A stretch of DNA of 64,000 bases, taken from the NCBI GenBank assembly GCA_022826535.1, contig JAJDUS010000129.1, positions 1 to 64,000 of the forward strand, read 5' to 3'. This document shows positions 19,731-30,774 of the stretch, in pieces. This stretch comes from Prochlorococcaceae cyanobacterium jk18x1bzbins.87. GTDB taxonomy: Bacteria > Cyanobacteriota > Cyanobacteriia > PCC-6307 > Cyanobiaceae. The translations under genes were made by a program, and so were the position numbers. The notes beneath the pieces were generated by a model that saw only the letters and a list, made by a program, of their open reading frames with translations, was not told where the DNA came from and did no database searches. How positions within the stretch are numbered: position 1 is the stretch's first letter; each line of letters opens with the position of its first letter.

Positions 19731-20909
19731 ATGGCTCAGTTGCTATTGCGAAGATGGGGCTCGGCCCTGGCGACTGCCGCAACCTTTGCCCTGGCCTTGG
19801 TGCTGACCTTGACCCAGCCCCTCCTGGCCCAGGCTGATGATGGCTTGACCACGACGGAGACGTCAGGGCCAGCCCCTTCCCAAGCCCATGGCCATAGTTT
19901 TGTTGCCATGGCTGTACGGCGTGTGGCGCCGGCCGTTGTTCGCATTGATACGGAGCGCCGTGTTCAAGGTTCCGATCTCAATCTGCTGCTGGACCCCCTG
20001 CTGCTGGACCCCCTGGGGGATCTGCCCAGCACCCATCAGCATGGTCAGGGCTCAGGCGTGGTGATTTCCACGAACCTGGAGAAGAACCGTGCCCTGGTCC
20101 TCACCAATGCCCATGTGGTGGACGGGGTTGACCGTGTGGAGGTGAGGTTGACGGATGGGCGTTCCTTCACCGGCACTGTCAGTGGCAGTGATTCCATCAC
20201 TGACCTGGCCTTGGTGACGCTGCCCAGTGGCGACCACCCCATCCAGGTGGCACAACTGGGGGATTCAGCAAGCCTTGAGGTGGGGGACTGGGCCATTGCC
20301 TTGGGCAATCCCTATGGACTGGATAGCACTGTCACCCTGGGCATCATCAGCAACTTGCACCGCAGCATTGCCAGCCTGGGATTCGCTGACAAACGCCTGG
20401 AACTCATCCAGACCGATGCCGCCATTAATCCCGGAAACTCTGGTGGCCCCCTAGTCAATGCCGCCGGCGAGGTCATCGGGATCAACACCCTGGTGCGCAG
20501 TGGACCTGGGGCTGGACTGGGGTTTGCCATTCCCATCAATCTGGCCCGGCACGTGGCCATGCTCCTGGAAAACCAGGGGGAGATCACCCATCCCTATCTG
20601 GGAATTCAGATGGTGCCCCTCACCCAGCGACGTGCTCGGCAGCACAATGCTGATCCCAACACGCTCCTGAAACTTCCTGAACGGGATGGGGCCTTGGTCC
20701 AGAAGGTGGTTGAGGCCAGTCCAGCGGAGCGGGCCGGATTGCGCCGGGGTGACCTGGTGGTGGGGGCAGATCACCGAACTGTTGATGAACCAGAGGAGTT
20801 GCTGGCCCTTGTGGAGGCATCCCGGGTGGGTCAGCCCCTGCAGCTCCACATTCAGAGGGGGGAGCAGGAATTTCAGTTGGAGGTGACGCCTGAGGCCATG
20901 CCCAGTTGA
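19731..20909 (+). CDS. HtrA/DegP-type serine protease with PDZ domain
   Basis: 392 aa; LTNAHVVDG, GNSGGPLVNAAGEVIGINT, PDZ VVEASPAERAGLRRGDLVVGAD. Confidence 0.93.
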   Translation: MAQLLLRRWGSALATAATFALALVLTLTQPLLAQADDGLTTTETSGPAPSQAHGHSFVAMAVRRVAPAVVRIDTERRVQGSDLNLLLDPLLLDPLGDLPSTHQHGQGSGVVISTNLEKNRALVLTNAHVVDGVDRVEVRLTDGRSFTGTVSGSDSITDLALVTLPSGDHPIQVAQLGDSASLEVGDWAIALGNPYGLDSTVTLGIISNLHRSIASLGFADKRLELIQTDAAINPGNSGGPLVNAAGEVIGINTLVRSGPGAGLGFAIPINLARHVAMLLENQGEITHPYLGIQMVPLTQRRARQHNADPNTLLKLPERDGALVQKVVEASPAERAGLRRGDLVVGADHRTVDEPEELLALVEASRVGQPLQLHIQRGEQEFQLEVTPEAMPS

Positions 20910-20940
20910 CCACGGGGCAACGGCAGTCCCCTGCTAGAGT

Positions 20941-21705
20941 GTGCCCCTCCGTATGTGGGGCATGGGCAACCTGCAGAGCCGCATCAAACAGGCCGTGGCT
21001 GAGGCGGCAGTGGAGCAAATCCGCAGCGGCATGGTGCTGGGCCTGGGATCAGGGTCAACAGCCGCTCTCATGATTCAAGCCTTGGGAGAGAAGCTGCGCG
21101 AAGGGCAACTGGAGAAGATCACGGCGGTGCCCACCTCCTTTCAGAGCCAGGTGCTGGCCAGCAAGCTGGCCATTCCCCTGGTGGATCTCAACCAGGTGGA
21201 GGCCATTGACCTGGCCATTGATGGCGCTGATGAGGTGGATCCCGGGTTTCAGCTGATCAAAGGCGGGGGCGCCTGCCATGTCCAGGAAAAACTGGTGGCT
21301 TCGGCAGCACGCCGCTTCGTGGTGGTGGTGGATGCCAGCAAGCTGGTGAACCGGCTGAACCTGGGCTTTCTCCTGCCAGTGGAGGTGCTTCCTGGTGCTT
21401 GGACCCTGGTGCATCGCCGTCTTCGGTCCATGGGGGCTGAATGTGAACTGCGGATTGCGGAACGGAAGGCCGGTCCAGTGGTCACGGATCAGGGCAATCT
21501 GGTTCTGGATGCCCGCTTCCCAGGGGGCATTGGTGATGGCGCAGAGCTGGAGCGTCAGCTCAATTCAATTCCTGGTGTGGTGGAAAACGGCCTGTTTATC
21601 CATTTGGTGGACCAGGTGCTGGTTGGAGAAGCTGGGGAGCAGGGCATTCAGGTGCGTACCCTGACATGCCCTGGTGGCCCGTCATTCACTTCTTCTTGCC
21701 GCTAA
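20941..21705 (+). CDS. rpiA: Ribose-5-phosphate isomerase A
   Basis: 254 aa; [47 protein letters not shown]. Confidence 0.95.
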   Translation: MPLRMWGMGNLQSRIKQAVAEAAVEQIRSGMVLGLGSGSTAALMIQALGEKLREGQLEKITAVPTSFQSQVLASKLAIPLVDLNQVEAIDLAIDGADEVDPGFQLIKGGGACHVQEKLVASAARRFVVVVDASKLVNRLNLGFLLPVEVLPGAWTLVHRRLRSMGAECELRIAERKAGPVVTDQGNLVLDARFPGGIGDGAELERQLNSIPGVVENGLFIHLVDQVLVGEAGEQGIQVRTLTCPGGPSFTSSCR

Positions 21706-23021
21706 CCCTTTTGCAGGCGCCGCCGCACGGATTCCCCATGGCTGTGGAGCCCCTCGCTGGCGGCCATGGCCATCACCTGTTGGCCTGTGGCCGCCAGCGC
21801 CTGATGAGTGTAGTGGATCAGGCTCATGTTGGTCATAAAAGTTTCTACGCCGAGGGCGCCAGCAAAGCGAGCCGTACCGCTTGTGGGGAGTGTGTGGTTG
21901 GGGCCAGCCAGGTAGTCCCCCACGGCCTCGGGTGTCTCGGAGCCCACAAAGACGGCTCCAGCATGGCGGATGCCGGGCAACAGTGCATCGGGCTGGGCCA
22001 CCAGGAGTTCCAGATGTTCCGGCGCAAAGTCATTGGCTAGCTCAACGGCCTCCGCCAAGGTGTCCACCTTGGCTGCCAGGCCCCAGTCCCGGAGTGATCG
22101 GGTGCTGGTGGCCGGGTTGGGGTGTTCTTCCAGTTGCTGGGCCAGACAGGAGGGGAGTTGAGACAACAGGTGATCGCTGGTGGTGAGAACAATGGCGGCA
22201 GCCAGGGGGTCATGCTCGGCCTGGGCCAGCAGATCGGCTGCCACCAATGCAGGGGAGGCCGTCTCATCGGCAATCACCAGCACCTCACTGGGACCAGCCA
22301 GGGCATCAATGGCCACGGCGCCATACACCGCTTTCTTGGCCATGGTTACGTAGACATTTCCCGGCCCCGTGATCACATCCACGGCAGGGATGGTCTCCGT
22401 GCCATAGGCCATGGCAGCAATGGCCTGGGCCCCTCCCACCCGGTAGATCCGGTCCACACCCGCCAGGGCTGCGGCTGCCAGCACCACCGGATTGACTGAA
22501 CCATCCTTGGAGGGTGGGGTCACCATGACCACCTGCTCCACCCCGGCCACCTTGGCAGGGACGGCATTCATCAGGACGGTGCTGGGATAGGCGGCTCGGC
22601 CACCGGGAATGTAAAGTCCCGCCCGTGCCATGGGTCGCCATCGGCGTTGCAATCGTTCTCCATAGGGGCCGGTCATGTCAATGTCCGAGGGACGTTGTTG
22701 GCGGTGGAACGCCTCAATACGGCCATGGGCGGTTTCCAAAGCCAGGCGCAGCTCCGATGGCAAGCTGACCAGGGCCTTGGCGATAGCCTCCGGGGGCACC
22801 ATCAACTCCTGGGCGGCAAAGCGTTGCCCATCAAAACGGGCTGTAAAGTCCAGCAGGGCAGCGTCCCCTTGATCCCGCACGGCAGCAAGGATTGTCTCCA
22901 CTTGCCGGGTGTGTTGCCGGTTGCTGTCGAGGCGTGCTGCAATCTGCCGCAGACGCAATCGGGCATCTTGCCCTGTCTGCAGAATTGTCAGGTCGGACAA
23001 TGCCGTTGTTGCGGCACCCAT
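21702..23021 (-). CDS. hisD: Histidinol dehydrogenase
   Basis: 439 aa; [53 protein letters not shown]. Confidence 0.95.
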   Translation of the reverse strand: MGAATTALSDLTILQTGQDARLRLRQIAARLDSNRQHTRQVETILAAVRDQGDAALLDFTARFDGQRFAAQELMVPPEAIAKALVSLPSELRLALETAHGRIEAFHRQQRPSDIDMTGPYGERLQRRWRPMARAGLYIPGGRAAYPSTVLMNAVPAKVAGVEQVVMVTPPSKDGSVNPVVLAAAALAGVDRIYRVGGAQAIAAMAYGTETIPAVDVITGPGNVYVTMAKKAVYGAVAIDALAGPSEVLVIADETASPALVAADLLAQAEHDPLAAAIVLTTSDHLLSQLPSCLAQQLEEHPNPATSTRSLRDWGLAAKVDTLAEAVELANDFAPEHLELLVAQPDALLPGIRHAGAVFVGSETPEAVGDYLAGPNHTLPTSGTARFAGALGVETFMTNMSLIHYTHQALAATGQQVMAMAASEGLHSHGESVRRRLQKG

Positions 23022-23090
23022 TGCAGAGACGTGGCCAGGGGGATAAGCTTAGGATAAAATCAAACCCCTTACAAAACGGTTCAGCCACCT

Positions 23091-23408
23091 TTGGCCAACA
23101 TCAAATCGGCACAAAAACGTATTGCCATTGCTGAGCGCAACCGGCTGCGCAACCGCATGTACAAGGCCGGGGTGCGAACCCTGGTGAAGAAATGTCTTGG
23201 GGCCTGCACCACCTATGGCGCCCATCCCGATGAGACGGGCCGGGAACTGGTGACCACCAGTGTTCGCGTCGCCTTCAGTCGGATTGATCGGGCGGTGAAG
23301 CGGGGTGTGCTCCACAAAAACGCCGCAGCGCACCAGAAGTCCCGCCTTAGTCGCGCTGTTCGGCACGCCCTGGAGCCGGCAGCGCCGGTGCCCGCCGCCA
23401 ATGGGTAA
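23091..23408 (+). CDS. rpsT: 30S ribosomal protein S20 (TTG start)
   Basis: [36 protein letters not shown] at 23091. Confidence 0.93.
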   Translation: MANIKSAQKRIAIAERNRLRNRMYKAGVRTLVKKCLGACTTYGAHPDETGRELVTTSVRVAFSRIDRAVKRGVLHKNAAAHQKSRLSRAVRHALEPAAPVPAANG

Positions 23409-24297
23409 GGTTGGCGCTCCGCAACCACCCGTCAGGGCCGCCCCCTTGGTGGATAGCCACTGCCATGTGGTCTTTGCGGATTTTCAAGAGGATCTGGACC
23501 TGGTGGCCCAGCGTTGGCGGGAGCAGGGGGTTTGCGCCCTGGTCCATGCCTGCGTGACCCCTGGGGAGATCCCCGCCATCCGCCAGTTGGCAGATCGGTT
23601 TCCGGAGTTGCGGTATGCCGTTGGCCTTCACCCGCTGGAGGCAGGGCGTTGGCATGAAACCATGCCGGACCTGTTCCTGAAAGCCTGCCGTCGTGATGAA
23701 CGGGTGGTGGCTGTGGGGGAGTTGGGCCTGGATCTTTATAAAGCCACCAATGTGGAGCAACAGGTCAATGTCCTTGAAGCCCAGTTGGATGTGGCCTGGG
23801 AGGTGGACCTGCCGGTGATTATCCACTGCAGGGATGCCGCCATGGTTCTGCGGGACATTCTTGTGGCGCGACGCCAGTCGGGACGACCTGTGCGGGGGGT
23901 CATGCACTGTTGGGCCGGCACGCCGCAAGAGATGGACTGGTTCCTGGAGCTGGGTTTAATCATCAGCTTCAGTGGAATTGTCACCTTCAAGAACGCCAAG
24001 GCTGTCCATGCCTGTGCCCAACAGGTGCCCGAGGACCGCTATATGGTGGAGACAGATTGCCCTTTTCTGGCCCCAACGCCCCATCGGGGCCAACGCAACG
24101 AGCCCGCATTTGTGGCCCATGTGGCCGAGAAAATGGCGGCTTTGCGCCACTGCTCTGTTGCGAGGGTCCGGCATGGAAGCAGCCAGGCAGCGGCCCGCCT
24201 CTTTGGCTTGCAGCCATTGGTGGGGGAGCCACCGACAGTGGCGGAGCAATTCCTTCCACCCCCCGCACCGGCCACAAGCACCCCCCACACGTTATAG
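23401..24297 (+). CDS. tatD: TatD family hydrolase
   Basis: [49 protein letters not shown] at 23401 overlaps the rpsT stop. Confidence 0.9.
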   Translation: MGKVGAPQPPVRAAPLVDSHCHVVFADFQEDLDLVAQRWREQGVCALVHACVTPGEIPAIRQLADRFPELRYAVGLHPLEAGRWHETMPDLFLKACRRDERVVAVGELGLDLYKATNVEQQVNVLEAQLDVAWEVDLPVIIHCRDAAMVLRDILVARRQSGRPVRGVMHCWAGTPQEMDWFLELGLIISFSGIVTFKNAKAVHACAQQVPEDRYMVETDCPFLAPTPHRGQRNEPAFVAHVAEKMAALRHCSVARVRHGSSQAAARLFGLQPLVGEPPTVAEQFLPPPAPATSTPHTL

Positions 24298-24541
24298 AGT
24301 AGAATTTTAGACTGGACTTGGGATGCCCTGTGGCAGACTGAGTCAGATTACCCCACAAGGCACTTGTCCAAGATTGAGGAATTTCACCATCAGGTCTTGA
24401 GCGACTGAGCAGATCAAGGCGCCATCCTCCTTGCGGGACCGCGCCCCTGCTGTTGTCTTCCATGGGACTGCCCCCTCTCCCCATCTCGATCACCTCCCAC
24501 CTCCAACGTCTTTGTCATTTCTTCAACAGGGACACCACCCT

Positions 24542-27500
24542 ATGAGCAGCGCCATTCAGGTCGCCAGAGCCGCCACCCATCTTCCTGACCTCGTGGAGGT
24601 TCAGCGGAGTAGCTTCAAGTGGTTTCTGGAGAAGGGGCTGATTGAGGAGTTGAACAGCTTCTCCCCCATCACTGATTACACAGGAAAGCTTGAGCTCCAC
24701 TTCATCGGTGATCAGTACCGACTGAAGCATCCTCGCCATGATGTGGAGGAGGCCAAACGCTGTGATGCCACCTACGCCTCACAGATGTACGTCACCTGTC
24801 GCCTGGTGAACCGGGAGAGCGGCGAGATCAAGGAGCAGGATGTGTTTATCGGAGAGCTGCCGCTGATGACCGAGCGGGGCACATTCATTATCAACGGAGC
24901 AGAGCGGGTCATTATCAACCAGATTGTACGTAGCCCTGGCGTCTACTTTAAGGATGATCAGGATAAGAATGGTCGTCGTACCTACAATGCCAGCATGATT
25001 CCCAATCGTGGGGCTTGGCTCAAGTTTGAAACGGATAAAAATGGCCTTCTCCATGTTCGGGTGGATAAGACCCGCAAGATCAACGGCCACGTGATGATGC
25101 GTGCCATTGGTCTATCCGATACGGATGTGCTGGACAAACTTCGCCACCCTGAGTACTACAGAAAAACCATTGAGGCCAGCGTGGAGGAGGGAATCTCCTC
25201 TGAAGACCAGGCCCTGGTGGCGCTCTACAAGAAGCTGCGGCCCGGTGAACCCCCCTCCGTCAGTGGTGGTCAGCAGTTGTTACAAAGCCGCTTCTTTGAT
25301 CCAAAGCGCTATGACCTGGGCCGTGTTGGACGCTACAAGGTCAATAAGAAGCTGCGACTCACAATTCCTGACTCAGTGCGCATCCTCACCCCAGAGGACG
25401 TTCTCTCCACCTTGGATTACCTCATCAATCTGGAGCTGGATGTGGGGGGGATCAGCCTGGATGATATTGATCACCTGGGGAACCGCCGCATCCGCTCAGT
25501 GGGTGAGTTGCTACAGAACCAGATGCGGGTTGGCCTCAGCCGATTGGAGCGCATCATCCGTGAGCGCATGACCGTCGGCGAAGCCGATACTCTGACCCCT
25601 GCCCAGTTGGTGAACCCCAAGCCGTTGGTGGCTGCTGTTAAAGAATTTTTTGGCTCCAGTCAACTGAGCCAGTTCATGGACCAGACCAACCCTTTGGCGG
25701 AACTCACCCACAAGCGGCGCATTTCAGCCCTGGGTCCTGGTGGCCTCACCCGGGAACGGGCCGGCTTTGCCGTGCGGGATATTCATCCTTCCCACTATGG
25801 GCGGATCTGCCCCATTGAAACTCCCGAAGGTCCAAACGCCGGTCTGATTGGCTCCCTGGCCACCCATGCCCGGGTGAATGAGTACGGCTTCATTGAGACC
25901 CCCTTTTGGAAATGCGAAAACGGCCGCGTGATCAAGGAGGGGGATCCCATCTATCTGGCCGCTGATGTGGAGGATGAATGTCGTGTGGCCCCCGGTGATG
26001 TGGCCACGGATAGCGAGGGCTACATCCGGACCGAACTGGTGCCGGTGCGCTACCGCCAGGACTTTGAGAAGGTGCCTCCCGATCAGGTGGATTACGTCCA
26101 ACTCTCGCCGGTGCAAATTATCTCCATTGCCACCTCCTTGATTCCCTTCCTGGAGCATGATGACGCCAACCGGGCCCTGATGGGCTCCAACATGCAGCGC
26201 CAGGCTGTACCACTGCTGCGCCCCACCCGGCCCCTTGTGGGAACAGGGCTGGAGCCCCAGTTGACCCGCGATTCCGGCATGGTACCCATTACGCGGGTGG
26301 ATGGCGTTGTCAGTTTTGTGGACTCCGCCACCATTGTGGTCACCACAGAGAACGGAGGGAAGCACGTTCACTACCTTCAGAAGTACCAACGTTCCAACCA
26401 GGACACCTGCCTCAACCATCGCCCCATTGTGCAGGTGGGGGACAATGTTATCCGTGGCCAGGTCTTGGCGGATGGTTCCGCTTGCCAGGGGGGAGAACTG
26501 GCCCTGGGGCAAAACCTCACTGTGGCCTACATGCCTTGGGAAGGCTACAATTACGAAGATGCCATTTTGATCAGCGAGCGGCTGGTCCTCGATGATCTCT
26601 ACACCTCAATCCACATTGAGAAGTATGAGATTGAGTCCCGCCAAACAAAACTGGGACCGGAGGAAATCACTCGGGAGATCCCCAACATTGCTGAAGAAGC
26701 CCTCGCCAATCTGGATGAAAACGGAATTGTTCGCATTGGAGCCTTTGTCACCGCTGGAGACGTGCTTGTGGGGAAGGTAACCCCCAAGGGTGAATCGGAC
26801 CAGCCCCCTGAAGAAAAGCTGCTGCGGGCCATTTTTGGGGAGAAGGCCAGGGATGTGCGGGACAATTCCTTGCGGGTACCCTTCAAGGAGAAAGGGCGAG
26901 TGGTGGATGTGCGTGTCTACACCCGGGAGCAGGGGGACGAGTTGCCCCCGGGCGCCAACATGGTGGTCCGGGTTTATGTGGGTGTACGACGCAAGATCCA
27001 AGTGGGGGACAAAATAGCGGGTCGCCATGGGAACAAAGGCATTATTAGCCGTATCCTGCCCCGACAGGACATGCCCTACTTACCGGACGGAACCCCTGTG
27101 GACATTGTTCTCAACCCCTTGGGGGTTCCCAGTCGCATGAACGTGGGCCAGGTCTTCGAGTGTCTGATGGGATGGGCCGCTGAGCACCTGGGGATCAGGG
27201 TCAAAATTATCCCCTTTGACGAGATGCATCAGCCGGAGATGTCCAAGAAAACCGTCACAAGTTTTCTGGAACAGGCCGCAGCCCAGGAGGGCAAGGAGTG
27301 GGTCTACAATCCCAAGCACCCCGGCAAAATCCAGCTGATGGATGGCCGCACAGGGGAACCTTTTGATCAGCCGGTCACCGTCGGCAAGGCCCACATCCTG
27401 AAGCTGGTTCATATGGCTGACGATAAGATCCACGCACGGTCCACAGGCCCCTACTCCTTGGTGACGCAACAACCTCTGGGCGGGAAGGCCCAGCAGGGGG

Positions 27501-27829
27501 GCCAGCGGCTTGGGGAGATGGAGGTGTGGGCCCTGGAGGCCTATGGTGCCGCCTACACACTCCAGGAACTGCTCACGGTCAAGTCTGATGATATGCAGGG
27601 TCGCAATGAGGCCTTGAACGCCATTGTCAAAGGCAAACCCATCCCGCGACCGGGAACACCGGAGTCATTCAAGGTGTTAATGCGGGAGCTGCAGTCCCTG
27701 GGTTTGGACATTGCCGCCTACAAAGAGAACGGCATGGAAGTGGACCTCATGCAGGACGTGAATCCCCGCCGCAGCACCCCCAGCCGCCCCACCTACGAAT
27801 CCTTGGGCATTCCTGACTACGACGATTAA
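24542..27829 (+). CDS. rpoB: RNA polymerase beta subunit, canonical size
   Basis: About 1095 aa from ATG at 24542; canonical motifs [52 protein letters not shown]. Confidence 0.97.
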   Translation: MSSAIQVARAATHLPDLVEVQRSSFKWFLEKGLIEELNSFSPITDYTGKLELHFIGDQYRLKHPRHDVEEAKRCDATYASQMYVTCRLVNRESGEIKEQDVFIGELPLMTERGTFIINGAERVIINQIVRSPGVYFKDDQDKNGRRTYNASMIPNRGAWLKFETDKNGLLHVRVDKTRKINGHVMMRAIGLSDTDVLDKLRHPEYYRKTIEASVEEGISSEDQALVALYKKLRPGEPPSVSGGQQLLQSRFFDPKRYDLGRVGRYKVNKKLRLTIPDSVRILTPEDVLSTLDYLINLELDVGGISLDDIDHLGNRRIRSVGELLQNQMRVGLSRLERIIRERMTVGEADTLTPAQLVNPKPLVAAVKEFFGSSQLSQFMDQTNPLAELTHKRRISALGPGGLTRERAGFAVRDIHPSHYGRICPIETPEGPNAGLIGSLATHARVNEYGFIETPFWKCENGRVIKEGDPIYLAADVEDECRVAPGDVATDSEGYIRTELVPVRYRQDFEKVPPDQVDYVQLSPVQIISIATSLIPFLEHDDANRALMGSNMQRQAVPLLRPTRPLVGTGLEPQLTRDSGMVPITRVDGVVSFVDSATIVVTTENGGKHVHYLQKYQRSNQDTCLNHRPIVQVGDNVIRGQVLADGSACQGGELALGQNLTVAYMPWEGYNYEDAILISERLVLDDLYTSIHIEKYEIESRQTKLGPEEITREIPNIAEEALANLDENGIVRIGAFVTAGDVLVGKVTPKGESDQPPEEKLLRAIFGEKARDVRDNSLRVPFKEKGRVVDVRVYTREQGDELPPGANMVVRVYVGVRRKIQVGDKIAGRHGNKGIISRILPRQDMPYLPDGTPVDIVLNPLGVPSRMNVGQVFECLMGWAAEHLGIRVKIIPFDEMHQPEMSKKTVTSFLEQAAAQEGKEWVYNPKHPGKIQLMDGRTGEPFDQPVTVGKAHILKLVHMADDKIHARSTGPYSLVTQQPLGGKAQQGGQRLGEMEVWALEAYGAAYTLQELLTVKSDDMQGRNEALNAIVKGKPIPRPGTPESFKVLMRELQSLGLDIAAYKENGMEVDLMQDVNPRRSTPSRPTYESLGIPDYDD

Positions 27830-27883
27830 CGTCACCCCATCATTCCTTTTCTCACCCACCACTGACTCTGATCCTCCAAGGCC

Positions 27884-30721
27884 ATGTCCACCAGCAACAT
27901 CCGCTCCGAGAACCACTTTGACTACGTCAGGATTACCCTGGCCTCTCCAGAACGGATCCGTTCCTGGGGACAGCGCACGCTGCCCAATGGTCATGTGGTG
28001 GGTGAAGTCACAAAACCGGAAACCATTAATTATCGCACATTGAAGCCGGAAATGGATGGCCTCTTTTGCGAAAAGATCTTCGGCCCGGCTAAAGACTGGG
28101 AGTGCCATTGTGGCAAATACAAGCGGGTGCGCCATCGGGGAATTGTTTGCGAGCGCTGTGGTGTGGAGGTGACCGAAAGCCGGGTCCGTCGCCATCGTAT
28201 GGGCTACATCAAGTTAGCGGCGCCTGTCTCCCACGTATGGTATTTGAAAGGGATTCCAAGTTATGTGGCGATCATCCTGGATATGTCCCTGCGGGATGTG
28301 GAGCAAATTGTCTATTTCAACTGTTATGTTGTACTGACGGAAAATGAGGAATATAATTCAATGGTGGACCAGTTCTTCAATGTTGCCACTTATTCAATAG
28401 CCTTAAGCAAATTGCCAAGTTCCGATGTAATTGTTAATCTTAGTGTTAGAGATAGTAATTCTGCCGCTGCAAAAATTAATCCAGATAAGCTGATTTTTAA
28501 TACAACTAATTGGAATGTTCCACAGAAAGTAAAAGTCATTGGCACTAACAATAAAAATAAGCAACGAAATCTCACTATAAGTTATTCAGTTTCCAGTCAA
28601 GACAGCAGATATAAAAACGAATATGTTTCAATCAATGAAGCTAGCATTAACGCAACTGATGAAGATGTCAAGAATGTTGTGATTACGCCTGGAGTGAATC
28701 CCACTGAGCCAGGAACTTACAACATCAGGCTGAGTACTGCCCCCAGTGCTGAGGTCCAAGTGACCGCCAGTCCCATTATCGATGGGGAGCCACGCTACCC
28801 GATTGGCAAGGAAGCTCTAACCCTGACAAGTGAAACCCTCAACACAAAAACAAACAAAGAACTAAAAGATCTTTGTAAGCTGTATGGTCTCAAAGGATCT
28901 GGGACAAAAGCCCAACTTTGTCAAAGACTTGAACAAGCCAGCATGGCACAGTCACCCACAGAGAATCAGTCACCCTCATCAAAAAGCTCTAATCTGGCAG
29001 TCAGTCCCCAGACGTTGATCTTTAACTCTGAAAACTGGGATGAGCCACAAAAAATCATCATTACAAGTACCGACAAAGATAATCCCCAGACTAATGTAGA
29101 TATTGGTTATCTTCTTTCCAGTGATGATATGAAATACAATGGCAGAGCAAAAATTGAGACCAATGAAGATAATGACATGGAATTAATAACAATTTCACCG
29201 GAAAGCAATGAAACTTCAGTAATACTTATGGATTCTGAGAAGTATAAGTTAAATTACAAGCAGCTTCTGACTGAAGATGAATGGCTTGAGATTGAAGATT
29301 TTATTTATACTGTAGATTTTGACATTAAGCAGGAGCCAGAGGTAAACATCGGAGCTGAGGCACTGAAACAGCTCTTGAAAGACTTGGATTTACAAACCAT
29401 CGCAGAAGAGATGCGGGAGGAAGTGGCCAAGAGTAGGGGGCAAAAGAGGGCCAGACTTATTAAACGGCTGCGGGTGATCGACAACTTTATTGCCACAAAG
29501 TCGCGGCCGGAGTGGATGGTACTGGACAATTTACCCGTCATTCCACCGGATCTGCGTCCTATGGTGCAACTGGATGGCGGTCGTTTTGCCACCAGTGATC
29601 TGAATGACCTCTATCGACGAGTGATTAACCGTAATAACCGTCTCGCCAGACTGCAAGAAATTCTTGCTCCAGAGATCATCATTCGCAACGAAAAGCGCAT
29701 GCTCCAGGAGGCTGTGGATGCCCTAATCGACAATGGACGACGGGGCCGCGTTGTTGTGGGTGCCAACAACCGCGCCTTTAAATCCCTCAGCGATATTATT
29801 GAGGGCAAGCAAGGGCGCTTCCGTCAGAACCTTCTGGGGAAGCGGGTGGACTACTCAGGACGTTCCGTGATTGTGGTGGGACCCAGCCTCAAAATCCATC
29901 AGTGCGGTTTGCCCAAAGAAATGGCCATTGAGCTGTTTCAGCCCTTTGTGATTCATCGTCTAATCCGCCAGAATATTGTCAATAACATTAAGTCCGCCAA
30001 GAAAATGATCCAGCGCAATAGTGATGAGGTGATGCTTGTTCTTCAGGAGGTCATTGATGGCCATCCCATTTTATTGAACCGCGCTCCCACATTGCACCGT
30101 TTAGGGATTCAGGCCTTTGAGCCCAAGTTGGTGGATGGCCGTGCAATTCAATTGCATCCTCTCGTCTGTCCAGCATACAACGCGGACTTCGATGGAGACC
30201 AGATGGCCGTCCATGTACCCCTGGCCCTGGAGGCCCAGGCTGAAGCTCGGCTATTAATGTTAGCCAGCAACAACGTGCTCTCCCCTGCCACAGGCACCCC
30301 CATCATCACCCCATCGCAAGACATGGTTCTGGGGGCATACTACCTGACCGCTGAGCCTCCCCGCTCCAGGAAGCCATCCTACGGCAGCCACCGCCACACC
30401 TATGCCTCCCTGGCGGATGTGAACAGCGCCTATCATCAAGGGCTACTCCGTCTGCACGATTGGGTGTGGGTCCGCTTCCATGGGGAGGTGGACAATCCTG
30501 ATGAGGGGGATCGCCCCCACCGCGTGGAGACCTTTAAGGATGGAACCCGACTTGAGCACTGGAAGTTTCGCTGCGACCGCTTCGACAGCGGTGGTCGTCT
30601 GTTCAGCCGCATGATCTTGACCACAGTGGGGCGCACTGTGATGAACCACACCATTAATACGGTGATCAGCACCCATGGGGTTAAACCTCAGCCACCCGAT
30701 TCCACCTTCACCGCCGCTTAA
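27884..30721 (+). CDS. rpoC1: RNA polymerase gamma (beta' N-terminal half) with about 300 aa insertion
   Basis: 945 aa; canonical N-terminus ([22 protein letters not shown]) and catalytic [16 protein letters not shown] intact; colinearity breaks between YFNCYVVL and [16 protein letters not shown]. Confidence 0.97.
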   Translation: MSTSNIRSENHFDYVRITLASPERIRSWGQRTLPNGHVVGEVTKPETINYRTLKPEMDGLFCEKIFGPAKDWECHCGKYKRVRHRGIVCERCGVEVTESRVRRHRMGYIKLAAPVSHVWYLKGIPSYVAIILDMSLRDVEQIVYFNCYVVLTENEEYNSMVDQFFNVATYSIALSKLPSSDVIVNLSVRDSNSAAAKINPDKLIFNTTNWNVPQKVKVIGTNNKNKQRNLTISYSVSSQDSRYKNEYVSINEASINATDEDVKNVVITPGVNPTEPGTYNIRLSTAPSAEVQVTASPIIDGEPRYPIGKEALTLTSETLNTKTNKELKDLCKLYGLKGSGTKAQLCQRLEQASMAQSPTENQSPSSKSSNLAVSPQTLIFNSENWDEPQKIIITSTDKDNPQTNVDIGYLLSSDDMKYNGRAKIETNEDNDMELITISPESNETSVILMDSEKYKLNYKQLLTEDEWLEIEDFIYTVDFDIKQEPEVNIGAEALKQLLKDLDLQTIAEEMREEVAKSRGQKRARLIKRLRVIDNFIATKSRPEWMVLDNLPVIPPDLRPMVQLDGGRFATSDLNDLYRRVINRNNRLARLQEILAPEIIIRNEKRMLQEAVDALIDNGRRGRVVVGANNRAFKSLSDIIEGKQGRFRQNLLGKRVDYSGRSVIVVGPSLKIHQCGLPKEMAIELFQPFVIHRLIRQNIVNNIKSAKKMIQRNSDEVMLVLQEVIDGHPILLNRAPTLHRLGIQAFEPKLVDGRAIQLHPLVCPAYNADFDGDQMAVHVPLALEAQAEARLLMLASNNVLSPATGTPIITPSQDMVLGAYYLTAEPPRSRKPSYGSHRHTYASLADVNSAYHQGLLRLHDWVWVRFHGEVDNPDEGDRPHRVETFKDGTRLEHWKFRCDRFDSGGRLFSRMILTTVGRTVMNHTINTVISTHGVKPQPPDSTFTAA
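28337..29251 (+). other. Non-canonical in-frame insertion in RpoC1: adhesin-like beta-sandwich repeats flanking a SAP-like motif
   Basis: [24 protein letters not shown] and [27 protein letters not shown] repeats; [36 protein letters not shown]-like helix-extended loop-helix; visibly AT-rich. Confidence 0.85.
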
Positions 30722-30774
30722 CTCACACTCCACACCCTTCTTCCAGCAGCCTGTTCCACGTCCTCCCACCACCC

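Noticed and set aside
19978-20020. Short direct repeat ctgctgctggacccc x2 in htrA
   Set aside because: Encodes a simple LLLDPLLLDPL duplication in a linker; unlikely to be significant
28337-29251. Intein or group I/II intron in rpoC1
   Set aside because: No intein N/C-terminal splice residues (Cys/Ser ... His-Asn), no homing-endonuclease motif, and the frame stays open with folded-domain repeats; treated as a retained protein insertion
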